This document shows, one piece after another, positions 44,992 to 57,304 of a stretch of 64,000 bases of DNA (its first letter is position 1; each line of letters begins with the position of its first letter). The translations under genes were made by a program, and so were the position numbers. The notes beneath the pieces are model-generated. The model had not been told where the DNA came from, ran no database searches, and saw only the letters and a program-made list of their open reading frames with translations. Source of the DNA: Acytostelium subglobosum LB1. Its lineage: Eukaryota > Evosea > Eumycetozoa > Acytosteliales > Acytosteliaceae. The stretch is from the NCBI RefSeq assembly GCF_000787575.1, contig NW_012236529.1, forward strand, positions 1,426,001 through 1,490,000. The letters run 5' to 3'.

Positions 44992-45752
44992 ATGTCACAA
45001 CAAGCATCACAACAAGCATCGGATGATGAACATTCAACATCTACAACAGCAGTGGATGATATAGATTGGAACTCATTGAGTACATTGAAGAGGAATGATC
45101 TTCAAAGACTATGTAAAGAGTTTAAGTTGCCAATAAAGGCTACATCAAAGGTATGTTTGAATGAATGATTGATTGATTGATTGATATGATTGAATGAATG
45201 ATTGAACTGACACTTTGACATCATCATAGAACGTTGATATTATAGAAGCATTAAAGGTGTTCAAGAAGGAGCATGATGATAAACAACAGCAGCAACAACA
45301 GATTGAGAAGGTGAAGGACACACAAGATAAACAAGAACAAGAACAACAACAACGATCAATCATTGGTGATGACACAGAGATAAAGACAGTGACAAAGGAG
45401 AAGAAGAAGAGTGTAAAGCATGCCGATAATAATAATAACAACAACAACCACAATGAAGATGCCACTATGAAGGATAAAGAAGAGGAGGCAGTTGAAGAGA
45501 CACCCTCCAACACAGAGATGACAGCAGCTGTAACAACAGATGATAAAGATGATGATAATGATGTTGGTGGTGGAGGTTATGATGCAACCAACGATGTTGA
45601 TGATGTTGTAGATGAACAGTTCAAACAGTCACTGCCAATACCAGAAGAGGAAGAAGGGGATGTCAACAATAATAACAATAACAATGGTGGCGGTGGAGTC
45701 ATAAGAAGAGCCATCGTGTTTAAGAAGAGGAGTGAACCAGAGGACACTGAAC

Positions 45753-45804
<52 letters not shown>

Positions 45805-46370
45805 CGAGGATGAGGATCATGTTGAACAAGGTACATCAGCCGCTGCAAATGCACGCCATGCCAAGGCCATTGAGGAGACAAATCATGTGTAAGTTGTCAT
45901 TAGATTGAATGATTGAATGAATGAATCATAGAGGTGATACTAACATCCAATGATGTACATCATATATATAGTGGATTGAAGTTTAGGAACTATGCACCAA
46001 GAGAGGCCACACTTGTAAAGTACAGACTGCCAAAGAGCAAGGTACCACCTGTTGTCGAGGAGATATTGGCCAAGCTACAACTGTTGGAGAGTGGTGCTGC
46101 CAATGCACAGGACGACTTGTCACTCATGCCAAGGAAGGCCAACTGGGACCTGAAGCGAGACGTTGAGAAGAAGCTAAACAAGTTGGAGAAGCGTACAAAC
46201 AGAGCGATCTATGAGCTGACGAGTAAGTACACGTTGGATGGCCCAGCGAACGCGGTCTGCTCACTAACTCATACATCAATCAATCATCAACAGAGAAGAG
46301 ACTAGAGAGCGAAGGCGATCAATCAATGGACTTGCTCGCGAGAGCAGTCGACAGATCAACGTATAAATAA
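44992..46370 (+). CDS. ccdc12: SAP-domain protein fused to a CCDC12/Cwf18 domain
   Basis: Four exons (44992-45150, 45230-45888, 45972-46222, 46294-46370) join in phase to about 381 aa. Residues about 28-70 are a SAP motif (LSTLKRNDLQRLCKEFKLP...DIIEALKVFKKE), split by intron 1. A long disordered middle follows with Lys/Glu, Gln and poly-Asn runs (AAC repeats at 45756-45804). The C-terminal third matches CCDC12/Cwf18: GLKFRNYAPREATLVKYRLP, DDLSLMPRKANWDLKRDV, KLNKLEKRTNRAIYEL. CCDC12 is a small PRP19-associated factor of the activated spliceosome, about 165 aa in human and without a SAP domain. The SAP domain would add nucleic-acid or chromatin binding. Phases fit at every intron, so a real fusion is likely. 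Confidence 0.85.
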
Positions 46371-46454
46371 AGGATTGATGATGGATCATTGATGTGACAG
46401 TAGACAGGACGCAGACATTTATTCGCGACACGGGATTGGAAGAGGACTCCAAGC

Positions 46455-48308
46455 TTAGATCTCCTCGACAAGGTCGTAGAAGAAGATGGACTTGTTCTTC
46501 TTGATGACATTGAGCAGGGCGTTGTTTGATGCCTTGGAGAACTGATTGGACACCATTTGGATGTGGATAAGTGAGCGAGTGGTCTGGAACACTGAGCTCA
46601 ATTGTTGTGTGTTGTCATCGTCCAGCTTGTTGCTGGCGATGTTCACCTTGCTAAGATGTCCAGCTGACAGTGCCAGAGTGAGCGCCGCGCCAGCGTTGGG
46701 TGTGATCTGATTGTTGGACAGATCAATTGATTGAAGTGATGTGGACAGTGCGCCCAGCACGGCGGTGGCGCCAGTGCCACCCAGCTGGCAGTTCTGCAAC
46801 ACCAATTCTAGTAGTGGCGCCGTCTGGAGATGACGCGCAATGGCTGCGCCTCCATCAGGACCCAGCGGATTACCTGACACGTCCAAACGGATGAGTGACT
46901 TGTTTTGTGCCAGCGAGGTGAACAGTGCCTCGACAGCTTCGGCGTTGAGTGCGCATGTGGCGAATGCAAGATTGATGAGTGCGCGATTCGTGGCCAGTGT
47001 CTGGCCAAATGCAGCCAGCGTCTCCTTGCCAAACGTGTTGTTGTTGGATAGCACCAGAGTGGACAGAGTGCGGTTGGCCACGAGCGCCTGGGCGATGGCG
47101 ATACCAGCATCGTTGGCCATCTTGCAGTTGTTGAGGTCCAGATGCTGTAGTGTGTTGTTCACCTGCAATGCGCCGGCAAGGGCGATGTGGCCATCACTGC
47201 CCGAGGTCACACGGCTCAAGTCCAGATACCAGATTGACTTGTTGGTCTTGAGCGCCTCGCTAAGCGCGATGAGTCCCTCGCTGCCAATGTTGTTGAAGCT
47301 GAGGTCCAATGTTGTGACTGATGTGTTGACTTTGATCGCGTCCGAGATGGCCTTGGCCGCCTTGGCACCCAACTTGTTCCAGCTGAGATTGACCGCTGTG
47401 ATGGCCTTGTTGGCCTTGATCGTGTCGGCCATGGCCAGGCCACCATCGTCGCCCAGCTCGTTCTTGCCAAAGTCCAACTGGGACAGCGCCTTCATCGTCT
47501 TGAGGTTGCGTGCCAACGCCACTCCGCTCTTGGCGCCGATCTCATTGTCGTTGAGGCCGAGCTGGACAAAGCCGACGTTCTGGCGCAGCACGTCTGCCAG
47601 GGGCAGAGCGCACTCATCGCGCAGCTGGTTCGAGTGCAGCACGAGCAGTTTGAGCGCCTTGTTCACTTTGAGCGCCTCGACGATGGGGCCTGCGCCGCGG
47701 ATGCCAAGCTGGTTGGACGACAGGTCGAGGTGTGTGAGCGACGCGTTCTTCTTGAGCATCTCGCCGATGGCCTGACCGCCATTCGTGCCCAGCATGTTCA
47801 GGCCAAGGTCCAGATGCTGCAGATGGGTGTTGCGCTCCAGTGCCTTGGCGATCGTGATGCCGCCCTTGTGCATCAGTCGGTTGTTGTACAGGTTGAGGCT
47901 GGTGATCGATGTGTTGGACTTGAGCGTGTCGGCCAGGCGATCGACTATCGAGTTGGTCGACGGGTTGTTGCGCAGGTCCACCGTCGTCAGTGATTTGAGG
48001 ATGTCCAGGTACTCGGCCACCTTGCCGACGCGCATCACCAGACGGCGGTAGAGCAGTGGTTGGCCGCCCGGAATGATTCCGCGCTCATAATAGTAGATGA
48101 GGGGGTCGGGTGGCTGATTGGTGGAGATTGACAACTCGTGCCATGCCTGCGGCAGCACCTTCTCAGTCCACAGACGACACACCAATGCATGGTTCACCAA
48201 CCAATACGATGCATTATTAGTCCTATTGACATAAGTGAACAACTTGACCAATGTGTCCACAGGTAATTCATTAATATTATTTATCCTAGTACTTGTCGTC
48301 GACGACAT
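46455..48308 (-). CDS. F-box-like protein with RNI-type leucine-rich repeats
   Basis: A single-exon 617-residue protein. The N terminus (INELPVDTLVKLFTYV, HALVCRLWTEKVLP) looks like an F-box. From about residue 100 there are some sixteen 28-residue ribonuclease-inhibitor-type LRRs of the form L-x-x-L-D-L-S-x-N-x-L-G-x-x-G-A-x-x-I-A-x-A-L-K, as in NLRC3-like and RanGAP-like proteins (e.g. SLTHLDLSSNQLGIRGAGPI). Such a solenoid binds protein partners; with an F-box it could be a substrate receptor of an SCF ubiquitin ligase. The third-position GC is high. The stop lies only 85 bp from the stop of the convergent SAP-CCDC12 gene. Confidence 0.88.
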   Translation of the reverse strand: MSSTTSTRINNINELPVDTLVKLFTYVNRTNNASYWLVNHALVCRLWTEKVLPQAWHELSISTNQPPDPLIYYYERGIIPGGQPLLYRRLVMRVGKVAEYLDILKSLTTVDLRNNPSTNSIVDRLADTLKSNTSITSLNLYNNRLMHKGGITIAKALERNTHLQHLDLGLNMLGTNGGQAIGEMLKKNASLTHLDLSSNQLGIRGAGPIVEALKVNKALKLLVLHSNQLRDECALPLADVLRQNVGFVQLGLNDNEIGAKSGVALARNLKTMKALSQLDFGKNELGDDGGLAMADTIKANKAITAVNLSWNKLGAKAAKAISDAIKVNTSVTTLDLSFNNIGSEGLIALSEALKTNKSIWYLDLSRVTSGSDGHIALAGALQVNNTLQHLDLNNCKMANDAGIAIAQALVANRTLSTLVLSNNNTFGKETLAAFGQTLATNRALINLAFATCALNAEAVEALFTSLAQNKSLIRLDVSGNPLGPDGGAAIARHLQTAPLLELVLQNCQLGGTGATAVLGALSTSLQSIDLSNNQITPNAGAALTLALSAGHLSKVNIASNKLDDDNTQQLSSVFQTTRSLIHIQMVSNQFSKASNNALLNVIKKNKSIFFYDLVEEI

Positions 48309-49224
48309 TGTTAGATAGAGATAATTGAGATAGATAATATATATAGTACAAGTTAGTTATTATTATTATTATTATTACAATGTTGTTAATGATAAAGAAT
48401 GTGAATGGGGGGGTGAACTCAACTTGATCAATGCGCGAATGTAAGTGACACACACACACAACACACTCACTCAACAATCATTTATTCAATCAAACACACA
48501 CCCACTTTGGATATTTGATCAAATATCCCTATTTTGGAATTATTTGAACATGAATATTACATGACCATCAATCATTTCCGTCAAACTTTATTATTGATAT
48601 TCTTTTTATAATATTATTTATATATTTATCTGTAAACATGTAAATGACACTTAACTTACAAACTTTGATCAAGATGATCGATATTTTGGAATAAGGATTG
48701 ATCATGATCATTGACGTGAAGGGTCACAACTCATTGTCAATCAACGAATGAATGAATTCCGGCAACAGTCATGATAGTGATACAAGTACAATGGTGTGTG
48801 ACGTGTGTTTGTATGTTTACACGACACGATACAGATTTGTGGACCTTGATCAATGATCAAAGACGTGTGTGGTTTTAGTGAGGCCTATTAGTTTGGTCTC
48901 TCCCCCAACGCCCACACCCCAAAAACGATGATTAGATTCACAATCACTTCACAAAATGACTAAAAATATATTAAAAAACCAAAATGACCCAACAAAAAAC
49001 ACTACAACTGCCTCCTCATTCTCTCTGTCCCCTTCTTACCTCACACACGCACAAACACACACTAATACTCACGAGAGAGACAGACATCCATTCTTTTCAT
49101 TCATTCATTCAATCAAAGTCCCACCACAACCACACACATTCATTCATTCATTTATTACTTTTCATTCATATCTTTATTACTTATTTACTTATTTACTTAT
49201 ATAACTCTTTAATATATAACAATA
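48309..49224. other. Divergent intergenic region, about 915 bp
   Basis: No coding signal. It contains ATT repeats at 48355-48375, CA runs at 48450-48470, TGATCA-type near-palindromes around 48660-48860, and ACTTATTT repeats before 49225. It should hold promoters for the LRR gene and the kinase. Confidence 0.6.
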
Positions 49225-50527
<1,303 letters not shown>

Positions 50528-50952
50528 ACTACTATCAACCTACCAACTACCATTACACCACCACTACTCTCTATCTCTTTTCTTTCTATCTGTCTGGATG
50601 TCCTTTCACCAAATCAATCAATCCCATTGGCGGCGCACGCGTCAAGGTCCTTGCTCAGGAGGGCTAGAATCTAGGCCCACCAAATCAAGACCCCGACATC
50701 CATCCAGTCTGTCTGTCTGACTATTGGATGGTGGCCAGCTATTGTCTAACTATATCTATACCCATAATAAATGAAATGAGTGCAAGCTTACACTAAAGAC
50801 TTACCAAAGTGCGTGACAATCACTCTCTCTCTCACTCAAACAATCCCAATCACTTGGTCGTCATTGTCGAACCAGGGAATCTCCGAGATATAGTTGCATG
50901 CATGTCGAGCTTTCAACATCCAGCTTTAGTGTATGGCCCAATATTCTTTGGA
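50528..50952. other. Convergent intergenic region, about 425 bp
   Basis: 3' flanks of the kinase and of the unrecognised minus-strand gene. An AATAAA signal lies at 50766-50771. No gene seen. Confidence 0.55.
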
Positions 50953-51656
50953 CTAAACAAGTGTATTCATGAAATGCCTTTGAAGGGACAATGCAGTCTC
51001 GAAGAGGTTGGTATCTGTGCCTTCGATATTGCGATAAAGACGTGGACGCATTACGAAATGCTCCAGAAGTGCAGGCTCACCATCCAATGGTATATCATGT
51101 CTCTCGAAGCACTTGACAATCCTTTCTCTCTGTAGTTCATTGAATAGATGATGTTAGTGAGGGTTGGGTTGGGTCAGACATCATACATACCAAGTCTGAG
51201 CCGACAGATCCCGCACCAAGTAGCTCTCCAATGAAGTGATGAAGTGATCCGATCGAGTGTGGCGGTGCAGTGGCACAATCACTCGTGTCCAATACAAGTC
51301 TACAGTTGTTATAGCTCACCAATGCAACTTTATATTGATTGTCAACAACATCAAGACTTCGGAGATAGTGGTCAGTAAGTTTGAATATTCGGGACTATTC
51401 ATGACTTGCTTGGCTTGACTTCAACAACATACATAGCGATGGTCTTTAGCTGAAGTGGCAGCTGGTCCATATATTGATCAGAGTCCATCAACTCGTTGAG
51501 TAGGAGCATGGTGGAGGCCTCGATGGGGAGGGCAAACTCAAAGCTTGGGTTGTCTAGTACTAGGTCATGTTCCTCTTGATCATGTGATGATGTACTTGTT
51601 GTAGTAGTAGTTGTTGTTGATGATGTGGTATCCACAGGACGATTAAGTCTACTCAT
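50953..51656 (-). CDS. Unrecognised conserved-looking protein, three exons
   Basis: From ATG 51654-51656 the first exon encodes a Thr/Ser-rich start and a helical segment (ALPIEASTMLLLNELMDS, YMDQLPLQLKTIAMYVVEV). A second exon ending at 51191 reads DHYLRSLDVVDNQYKVALVS and SIGSLHHFIGELLGAGSVGS, and the last exon (50953-51129) joins it in phase and ends in TAG. The link between exons 1 and 2 near 51397-51430 is unclear: the reading frame changes there and the only possible intron is unusually short (about 25-43 bp), so either a tiny intron or a base error is present. Codon use and protein texture support a real gene of about 220 aa. I do not recognise the family. Confidence 0.55.
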
Positions 51657-51824
51657 TGTCCAACAAACATTATGTCTATGTTCGTTGAGTGATCTTGATC
51701 ATGCCAAAGTGGGACCAGATCCCAAGCCTTCAAGAGTTTGTTGTTCAAGTTCAATTTGACACATATTCAGATATTACAAGTACAAGTAACATATATAAAT
51801 ACAAAATACATAATACTATACACA

Positions 51825-53285
51825 ATGGATAAGGATCAGACAGCTTGCAACTTCATAAAGTTCATTGATGATGCTCCATCCCCCTATCACGCAGTAGCAG
51901 TGTTGGCTGCACAGCTCGATAAGAAGGGCTACAAGCAGTTGTCCGAGACAACAAAGTGGGACGTCAAGCCAGGCAACAAGTACTACTTCATTCGTAATCA
52001 GAGCTGTATCTCTGCCTTTGCCGTCGGTGCCAAGTTTGTATGTGTTCATTCATTTACTCAATCAATCAATCAACTCAATCACTAACATTAGGTTGATCAA
52101 TCTTAGGTCGGAGGCAATCCATTCGCTATTGCTGCCGCTCACACAGATTCACCAAACCTTAGAGTGCGACCAATCTCAAAGGCTGACTCGGTGGGATACC
52201 TCCAGGTCGGTTGTGAGATGTACGGTGGTGGCTTGTGGTACACTTGGTTCGATCGCGACCTTACTGTGGCTGGAAGAGTGATTGTTCGTGTGTCAGAGGG
52301 CGTGTTTGAGTCCAGGTTGGTGCATGTCAAGCGCTCACTTCTCAAGATCCCATCGCTGGCCATTCATCTCGATCGCTCGGTCAACACCGATGGCTTCAAG
52401 TACAACACCCAGAACCATCTGGTGCCAATCATTGCCAGCCAGGTCGAGTCTAAGCTGGTCGGTGCCGAGTGTGGCGCCGCAGACAAGCACCACCCCCTGC
52501 TGCTGCAGGTGCTCGCCGACGAGCTCAAGTGCAAGGTCGAGGACATCCAGAACTTTGATCTCTCTGTCTGCGACACGCAGCCAGCCGCCATCGGTGGTGC
52601 TCTCTACGAGTTCATCCACGCTCCACGTCTCGACAATCTGAACATGTCGTACTGCTCCGTGCAGGCACTGCTCAACGTCTCGGACGAGCATCTCAAGAAC
52701 GAGGAGAGCGTGCTCGCCGTCGTGCTCTTTGACAATGAGGAGGTCGGCTCGTCGTCCCCACAGGGCGCCTGCGCTCCACTCATCACTGACACTGTGCAGC
52801 GTGTCAACCTCTGCTTCGCCAGCAACACAGACGACGTCAACCAGCTGTCGGACCTCTCGCTGCGCAAGTCGTTCCTCATCTCTGCCGACATGGCGCATGC
52901 CGTGCACCCCAACTACGTGTCGCACCACGAGCCACTGCACCGTCCACAGATGAACAAGGGCCCAGTGATCAAGTACAACTGTAACCTTCGCTACGCCACC
53001 GACAGCACATCGGCATTCATCGTGCTCGAGATTGCCAAGCGCAACAACATCCCCGTCCAGGAGTTCCTCGTCAAGAACGACTCGCCATGTGGCTCGACCA
53101 TTGGTCCCATCATCTCTGGTGCCTACGGTATCAAGACCGTCGACATTGGCAGCCCACAGCTCAGCATGCACAGCATCCGCGAGACCTGTGGCACCAAGGA
53201 TCTGACCCACGCCATCAACCTCTTTAGCAAGTTCTTTGAGCAGTACACTCAGCTCTACCAGAATGTCCACATCGACACCATGTAA
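51825..53285 (+). CDS. dnpep: Aspartyl aminopeptidase (M18 family)
   Basis: Two exons (51825-52037, 52107-53285) give about 463 aa, the usual length. Zinc ligands and catalytic residues are visible: AAAHTDSPNLRV (His/Asp), LFDNEEVGSSSPQGA (Glu-Glu general base/metal), SADMAHAVHPNY (Asp/His) and a C-terminal GIKTVDIGSPQLSMHSIRE (His). The enzyme removes N-terminal Asp or Glu from peptides in the cytosol and assembles as a dodecamer. Third codon positions of exon 2 are strongly GC-rich, suggesting high expression. The start codon follows an A-rich leader (ACACAATGG). Confidence 0.96.
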
Positions 53286-53400
53286 TCAATCATCCCTTGG
53301 TCCCCCATTGGCTGATCATACTCAAATCATTCAATCAATCAATCAATATACATACTTTGGCTAAAGAACAGATAAAGGTTGTTATTGTTGATGTTGTTGT

Positions 53401-55659
53401 TTATTTACCAAGAACCTGCTCAAGAAGTTGGTTCAGACGTGGAACCATCTCTCTGGAGTCTTCGTAGAGTCCAGCGACGACGAGAGCATTATCTACAATT
53501 TGTTCAGCAACCAACTTGGCAACGGCGGGATCGGTGGTCCTGACCTGGTTCAGCTTCAGAACGATTGGGTGGTTCATGCTGAACTCGACCTGCTGCTTGG
53601 GGATCTCGTGTTGCTTGCTTGGGTCCATCATCTTCATCATGCGACGGAATGTGGCCGACTCATGGTCGACGACGATGGCGGGCTGTGACAGCGAGCGGGT
53701 CGATGGCTTGGCCATGGCAATCTTGTTGCCAACAGTGTCGGTGATCCACTGCAAGAAGGCTGACACCTCGGTCTGCGACAGGGTGTCCTCTTGCTTCTCC
53801 TGACCGGCGGCCAGGAACTCCTGGGCCTCCTTCGACTCGACTGAGACGATCTTCTTGTCGCCAAAGTGGCCAATGTTTGAGAAGACAAAGTCGTCGAGCG
53901 TGTTGAAGAGGAAGAACACCTCGATGCCCTTGGCCTTGAAGGGCTCGTAGTATGGGCTGGACAAGGCGACGGTGCGGCTTGGCACGGTGACGTAGAAGAT
54001 GTACTGCTGCTCTGGAGCCATACGCTTCACGTATTCCTCGAGCGATGTGTTCTTGTTGGGTGTTGGCTGGTCAGCGGTGGGCTCGGGCAGGAATGACGAC
54101 TCGAAGCGCAGGATCTTGGCGATCTCGTCCTTCCACTTGAAGTCGGTGATGATACCCTCCTTGAAGAAGCCGGCAAACTCGGCCATGAAAGTGTCGAAGC
54201 GGACCGGGTCGTTCTTGGCCTCGTCGCTCAGCTGCTTGAGAATACGCTTCACCAGCACGGAGCTGATACGCTGGATCAGACCGTTGTCCTGGAGATGCTC
54301 ACGAGAGACGTTCAGTGGGATGTCCTCGCTGTCGACGACTCCGCGCACAAAACGCATCCAGTCTGGAAGGATGCCCTTGGCCTTCTGCTGGATCATGACC
54401 TTGCGTGAGAACAGAGCCACGCCAGGCTCCATGCGACCCATGCCGTACTTCTCGACGTGCTGGCTGGGGATGTAGAATAGTGATCTGATGCTCAGTGGTG
54501 TGTCAGTGGAGAAGTGGATGCGGTATGTGGGCACGTCGAACGACTTGGAGATGAACTGGTAGAACTCCTTGTGCTCCTCCTCGGTGACCTGCGACTTGGC
54601 AAGCGTCCAGAGTGGACGGATGGTGTTGACGGGGGTGCCGTTCAACACGATTGGGAAGCCGACAAAGTTGCTGTACTTCTTGATGACAGCCTCCACTGTG
54701 GCCTTCTTGGCGTACTCGTACGCGTTGGGCTTGAGATGGATGATGATCTTGGTTCCACGTGACACGCCGTCAGCCTCCGAGATGGAGTATGAGCCTGCTC
54801 CGTCCGACTCCCACAGGTAGCCCTTGCTGCCTGGTGCGGCGCCGCGCGAGTACACCTTGATCGAGTGACCCACCATGAAACAACTGTAGAAACCGACACC
54901 AAACTGTCCGATGATGCTGGCCTTGTCGGGGTTCTCGCCAAGGTTCTTGATGAACTCGCCAGTGCCCGAGTATCCAATGCGACCAAGGTTGCGAATGAGC
55001 TCCTCCTTGTTCATGCCGATACCCGTGTCTTGGATGATCAGCGTCTTTTTCTCCTCGTCAGTGGCGATGCGGATCTCAAAAGGAACGTCGTCGTTCATGA
55101 TCTTTTGATTGAGCAGCTGCATGTGACGCGCCTTCTCGATGGCGTCCGAGGCGTTGGACACCAACTCACGGATGAACACCTCCTTCTCTGTGTACAATGA
55201 CTCGGCCACGATGTGCAAGATCTTCTGAGTCTCTGCTTGGAACTGATGAGTGTCAGCCATTCCAACGACCTTCTCAGTCTCCTCAATTGGGTCTTGCTCC
55301 AACAATATATTCCTCTCTGGCTTATCCTCTCCATCTTCATTAGTATTCTTCTCAGTTGAGTAGTTTCTCAACTCATTGAATCTGTTGGTGACTGGGGATA
55401 CCTGTGTAAGTAGTTCCGAGTAAGTTGAGTTGAGTTGAGTTGAGTTGAGTTGAGTTGAGTTGAGTTAGTCGCGCGAATGAATGATGATGCTATTACAACA
55501 AACAAACATAACATAACATACATAGAGCTTGGAGAGTGAGGAGGATAGATGTGGTCTGAACAGGAGACCTCCAGCAGTTGATGAGACAACGGATGAAGAT
55601 GGTCTCAATGATTGATTGACAGTGCTAAGCAAAGAACGACTCAATGCCTTTCTCATCAT
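53401..55659 (-). CDS. trap1: TRAP1, mitochondrial Hsp90 chaperone
   Basis: Two exons (55522-55659, 53401-55401) give about 712 aa, the family's length. The first 60 residues are a Ser/Arg-rich mitochondrial presequence (RKALSRSLLSTVNQSLRPSS). The GHKL ATPase follows: ELVSNASDAIEKAR, IIQDTGIGMNKEELI, GYSGTGEFI, IGQFGVGFYSCFMV. The middle domain has the catalytic loop region GVVDSEDIPLNVSREHLQ, and the C-terminal dimerisation domain ends at LEQVLGK. It lacks the charged linker and MEEVD of cytosolic Hsp90, as TRAP1 does. The 120-bp intron contains a TTGAG pentanucleotide array. It converges on the aminopeptidase gene (115 bp between stops). Confidence 0.96.
55424..55466 (+). repeat. (GTTGA)n microsatellite in the TRAP1 intron
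   Basis: About eight uninterrupted GTTGA units (43 bp). Confidence 0.9.
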
Positions 55660-56059
55660 CTTTGATTATCTTTATCTTTTATCTGTTTATTATTAATACG
55701 CGTAATAATTAAGTAAGTGAGTGACAATAATGAAAAGAAAGAACAGTCGACCGAATCACATTCATTTTGAAAAACGAGGTCCTCTTAAGTTTGTTCAGAT
55801 TGATTGACAGCAATTGTTTGTGTGTGTGTGGTAATATATTATATGGGAATTTTTATCATTATTACAAGACTTAGTTGTAATGTCCTATCCAATCAACCAA
55901 TCAATCAACTGAACGAATGTTTAGACCACACTCGAAGTTCATAGATTAATTTCCTTATTAATAAATAAAACAAACTTCAACTTGTTACATTCACCACTCC
56001 ACCATTCATTGTTCATTCATTCATTCCTCTCTTTATCACCTTCAACTTACAACTTTCAA
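55660..56059. other. Divergent intergenic region, 400 bp
   Basis: 5' flanks of TRAP1 and of the unrecognised gene. AT-rich with a GT run near 55820; CATT repeats at 56003-56025 lie just upstream of the ATG. No gene seen. Confidence 0.6.
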
Positions 56060-57200
56060 ATGGATGAGTTTATAGATTATATTACTCTAGACTTGCCTGA
56101 AAGTTGGAGTTATAGTAAATCTAATTATAATAAGTTTATCTCTATCAATAATAGTTACAAATTTCCAGAGTACAATCCTCTCTGTACACATCAGATCACA
56201 ATTCCTATCTCATCAGAGATAGATGTATCTCCTTTCTTCCCTGCTCTCTCAGACGACGAGTTGGATTTAAGTCCTACAGATATATATATAGACCAGATAA
56301 TCAAATACAATGACAACTTTCACTTGGAATCAGAAGGAAACAAGACCTTGAGTGTCAAAGGCAATTCTTTAAGATCGTCTTATAAGAACGGAAATTTTGT
56401 TAAACAAGTTTACAACTGGAAAGACGATAACAATAATGACGGCAAGGTATTTGACTCCTCAGTAAAGTTTATCCTTTCCGCCCTAGCTCCACTTCCATGT
56501 CGCCAAGGTACTCCAAAAATGTAAGTTATTTGATAATCACTCTTAATAGTAAGTTATCATTTACTAGTATAATTTAATGAAGGCATCCGGATGCAGCATT
56601 TATGTCTCCAGCCCGTTTGAACCTTGTCCCACCCAAAATCCAAGAGGAGGGTTGGTGTAACGTTGCACCCGAGTTCTGGCTAGAGATCAGTTCATCAGCA
56701 TTTGGAATGAACAATGAACTACTCTATCAAAGACTCAACAAAGCTGGTGTGGAAACTGGAATTCTCTTTGATCACAGAGATGGTGGAATGATCTATCTCT
56801 TCTGCCAGACCAATCTACTAACTGCATTCTGGGAGCAAACCAAAGCTCAAATTGCTGCAAACCAGATTGAACCAATCCAGCAGCAGATTGATGAGTTACA
56901 CCAGTTGTTCCTCCAGTCAGAGGATAATCTTGTAACAATGTCACGGTTGTTTAGACATCGAGCTCAACTTCAACCAGGTTGGCAACATGTATATTTCCAG
57001 AACCTAGTTCCAATAGTTTCCATCACCATCAATATACTCCACATCACGAACCTATCCAGGAGCCATTCCCCAACGTATCCTGTTTAGAGGTCCCATTGAG
57101 TTTGGTAGAAGGTGCAGCACATGGTCCAAACATCATCGTCCACTGTGTAGGAGCTGCCAATGGTTTGAGACTCGATCTTTCAGAAGTACCCCTCACCTAA
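56060..57200 (+). CDS. Unrecognised protein with AT-rich first exon; frame change near the 3' end
   Basis: Exon 1 (56060-56520) and exon 2 (from 56583) join in phase (KM|HPDAAF). The N-terminal 150 residues are acidic and Asn/Tyr/Ser-rich (MDEFIDYITLDLPESWSY), from AT-rich codons. The second exon is more balanced and ordered: GWCNVAPEFWLEISSSAFGM, DHRDGGMIYLFCQT, then a helical Gln-rich stretch. Near 56980 the frame shifts and continues as HHHQYTPHHEPIQEPF and LEVPLSLVEGAAHGPNIIVH to a TAA at 57198-57200. No splice sites explain the shift, so a one-base error or mutation is likely; otherwise the protein ends at 57087. Family not recognised. Confidence 0.55.
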
Positions 57201-57304
57201 TGTCAATGTACAAGGTAGCATCCTATCAATCAATCAATGAATCAATATAGTCAAATGAATAGTCCATCGATTAAGTAGCCACAAAGATTGGTTGTGTTAA
57301 TTAA

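Noticed and set aside
45577-45829. Long poly-Leu and poly-Val frames opposite the SAP-CCDC12 gene
   Set aside because: They are antisense shadows of the AAC repeat.
46840-47775. A 311-codon frame opposite the LRR protein
   Set aside because: A shadow of the regular LRR codon pattern on the minus strand.
52335-53270. A 311-codon frame antisense to the aminopeptidase
   Set aside because: The opposite strand carries a fully matched M18 enzyme; the antisense frame is a product of GC-rich third positions.
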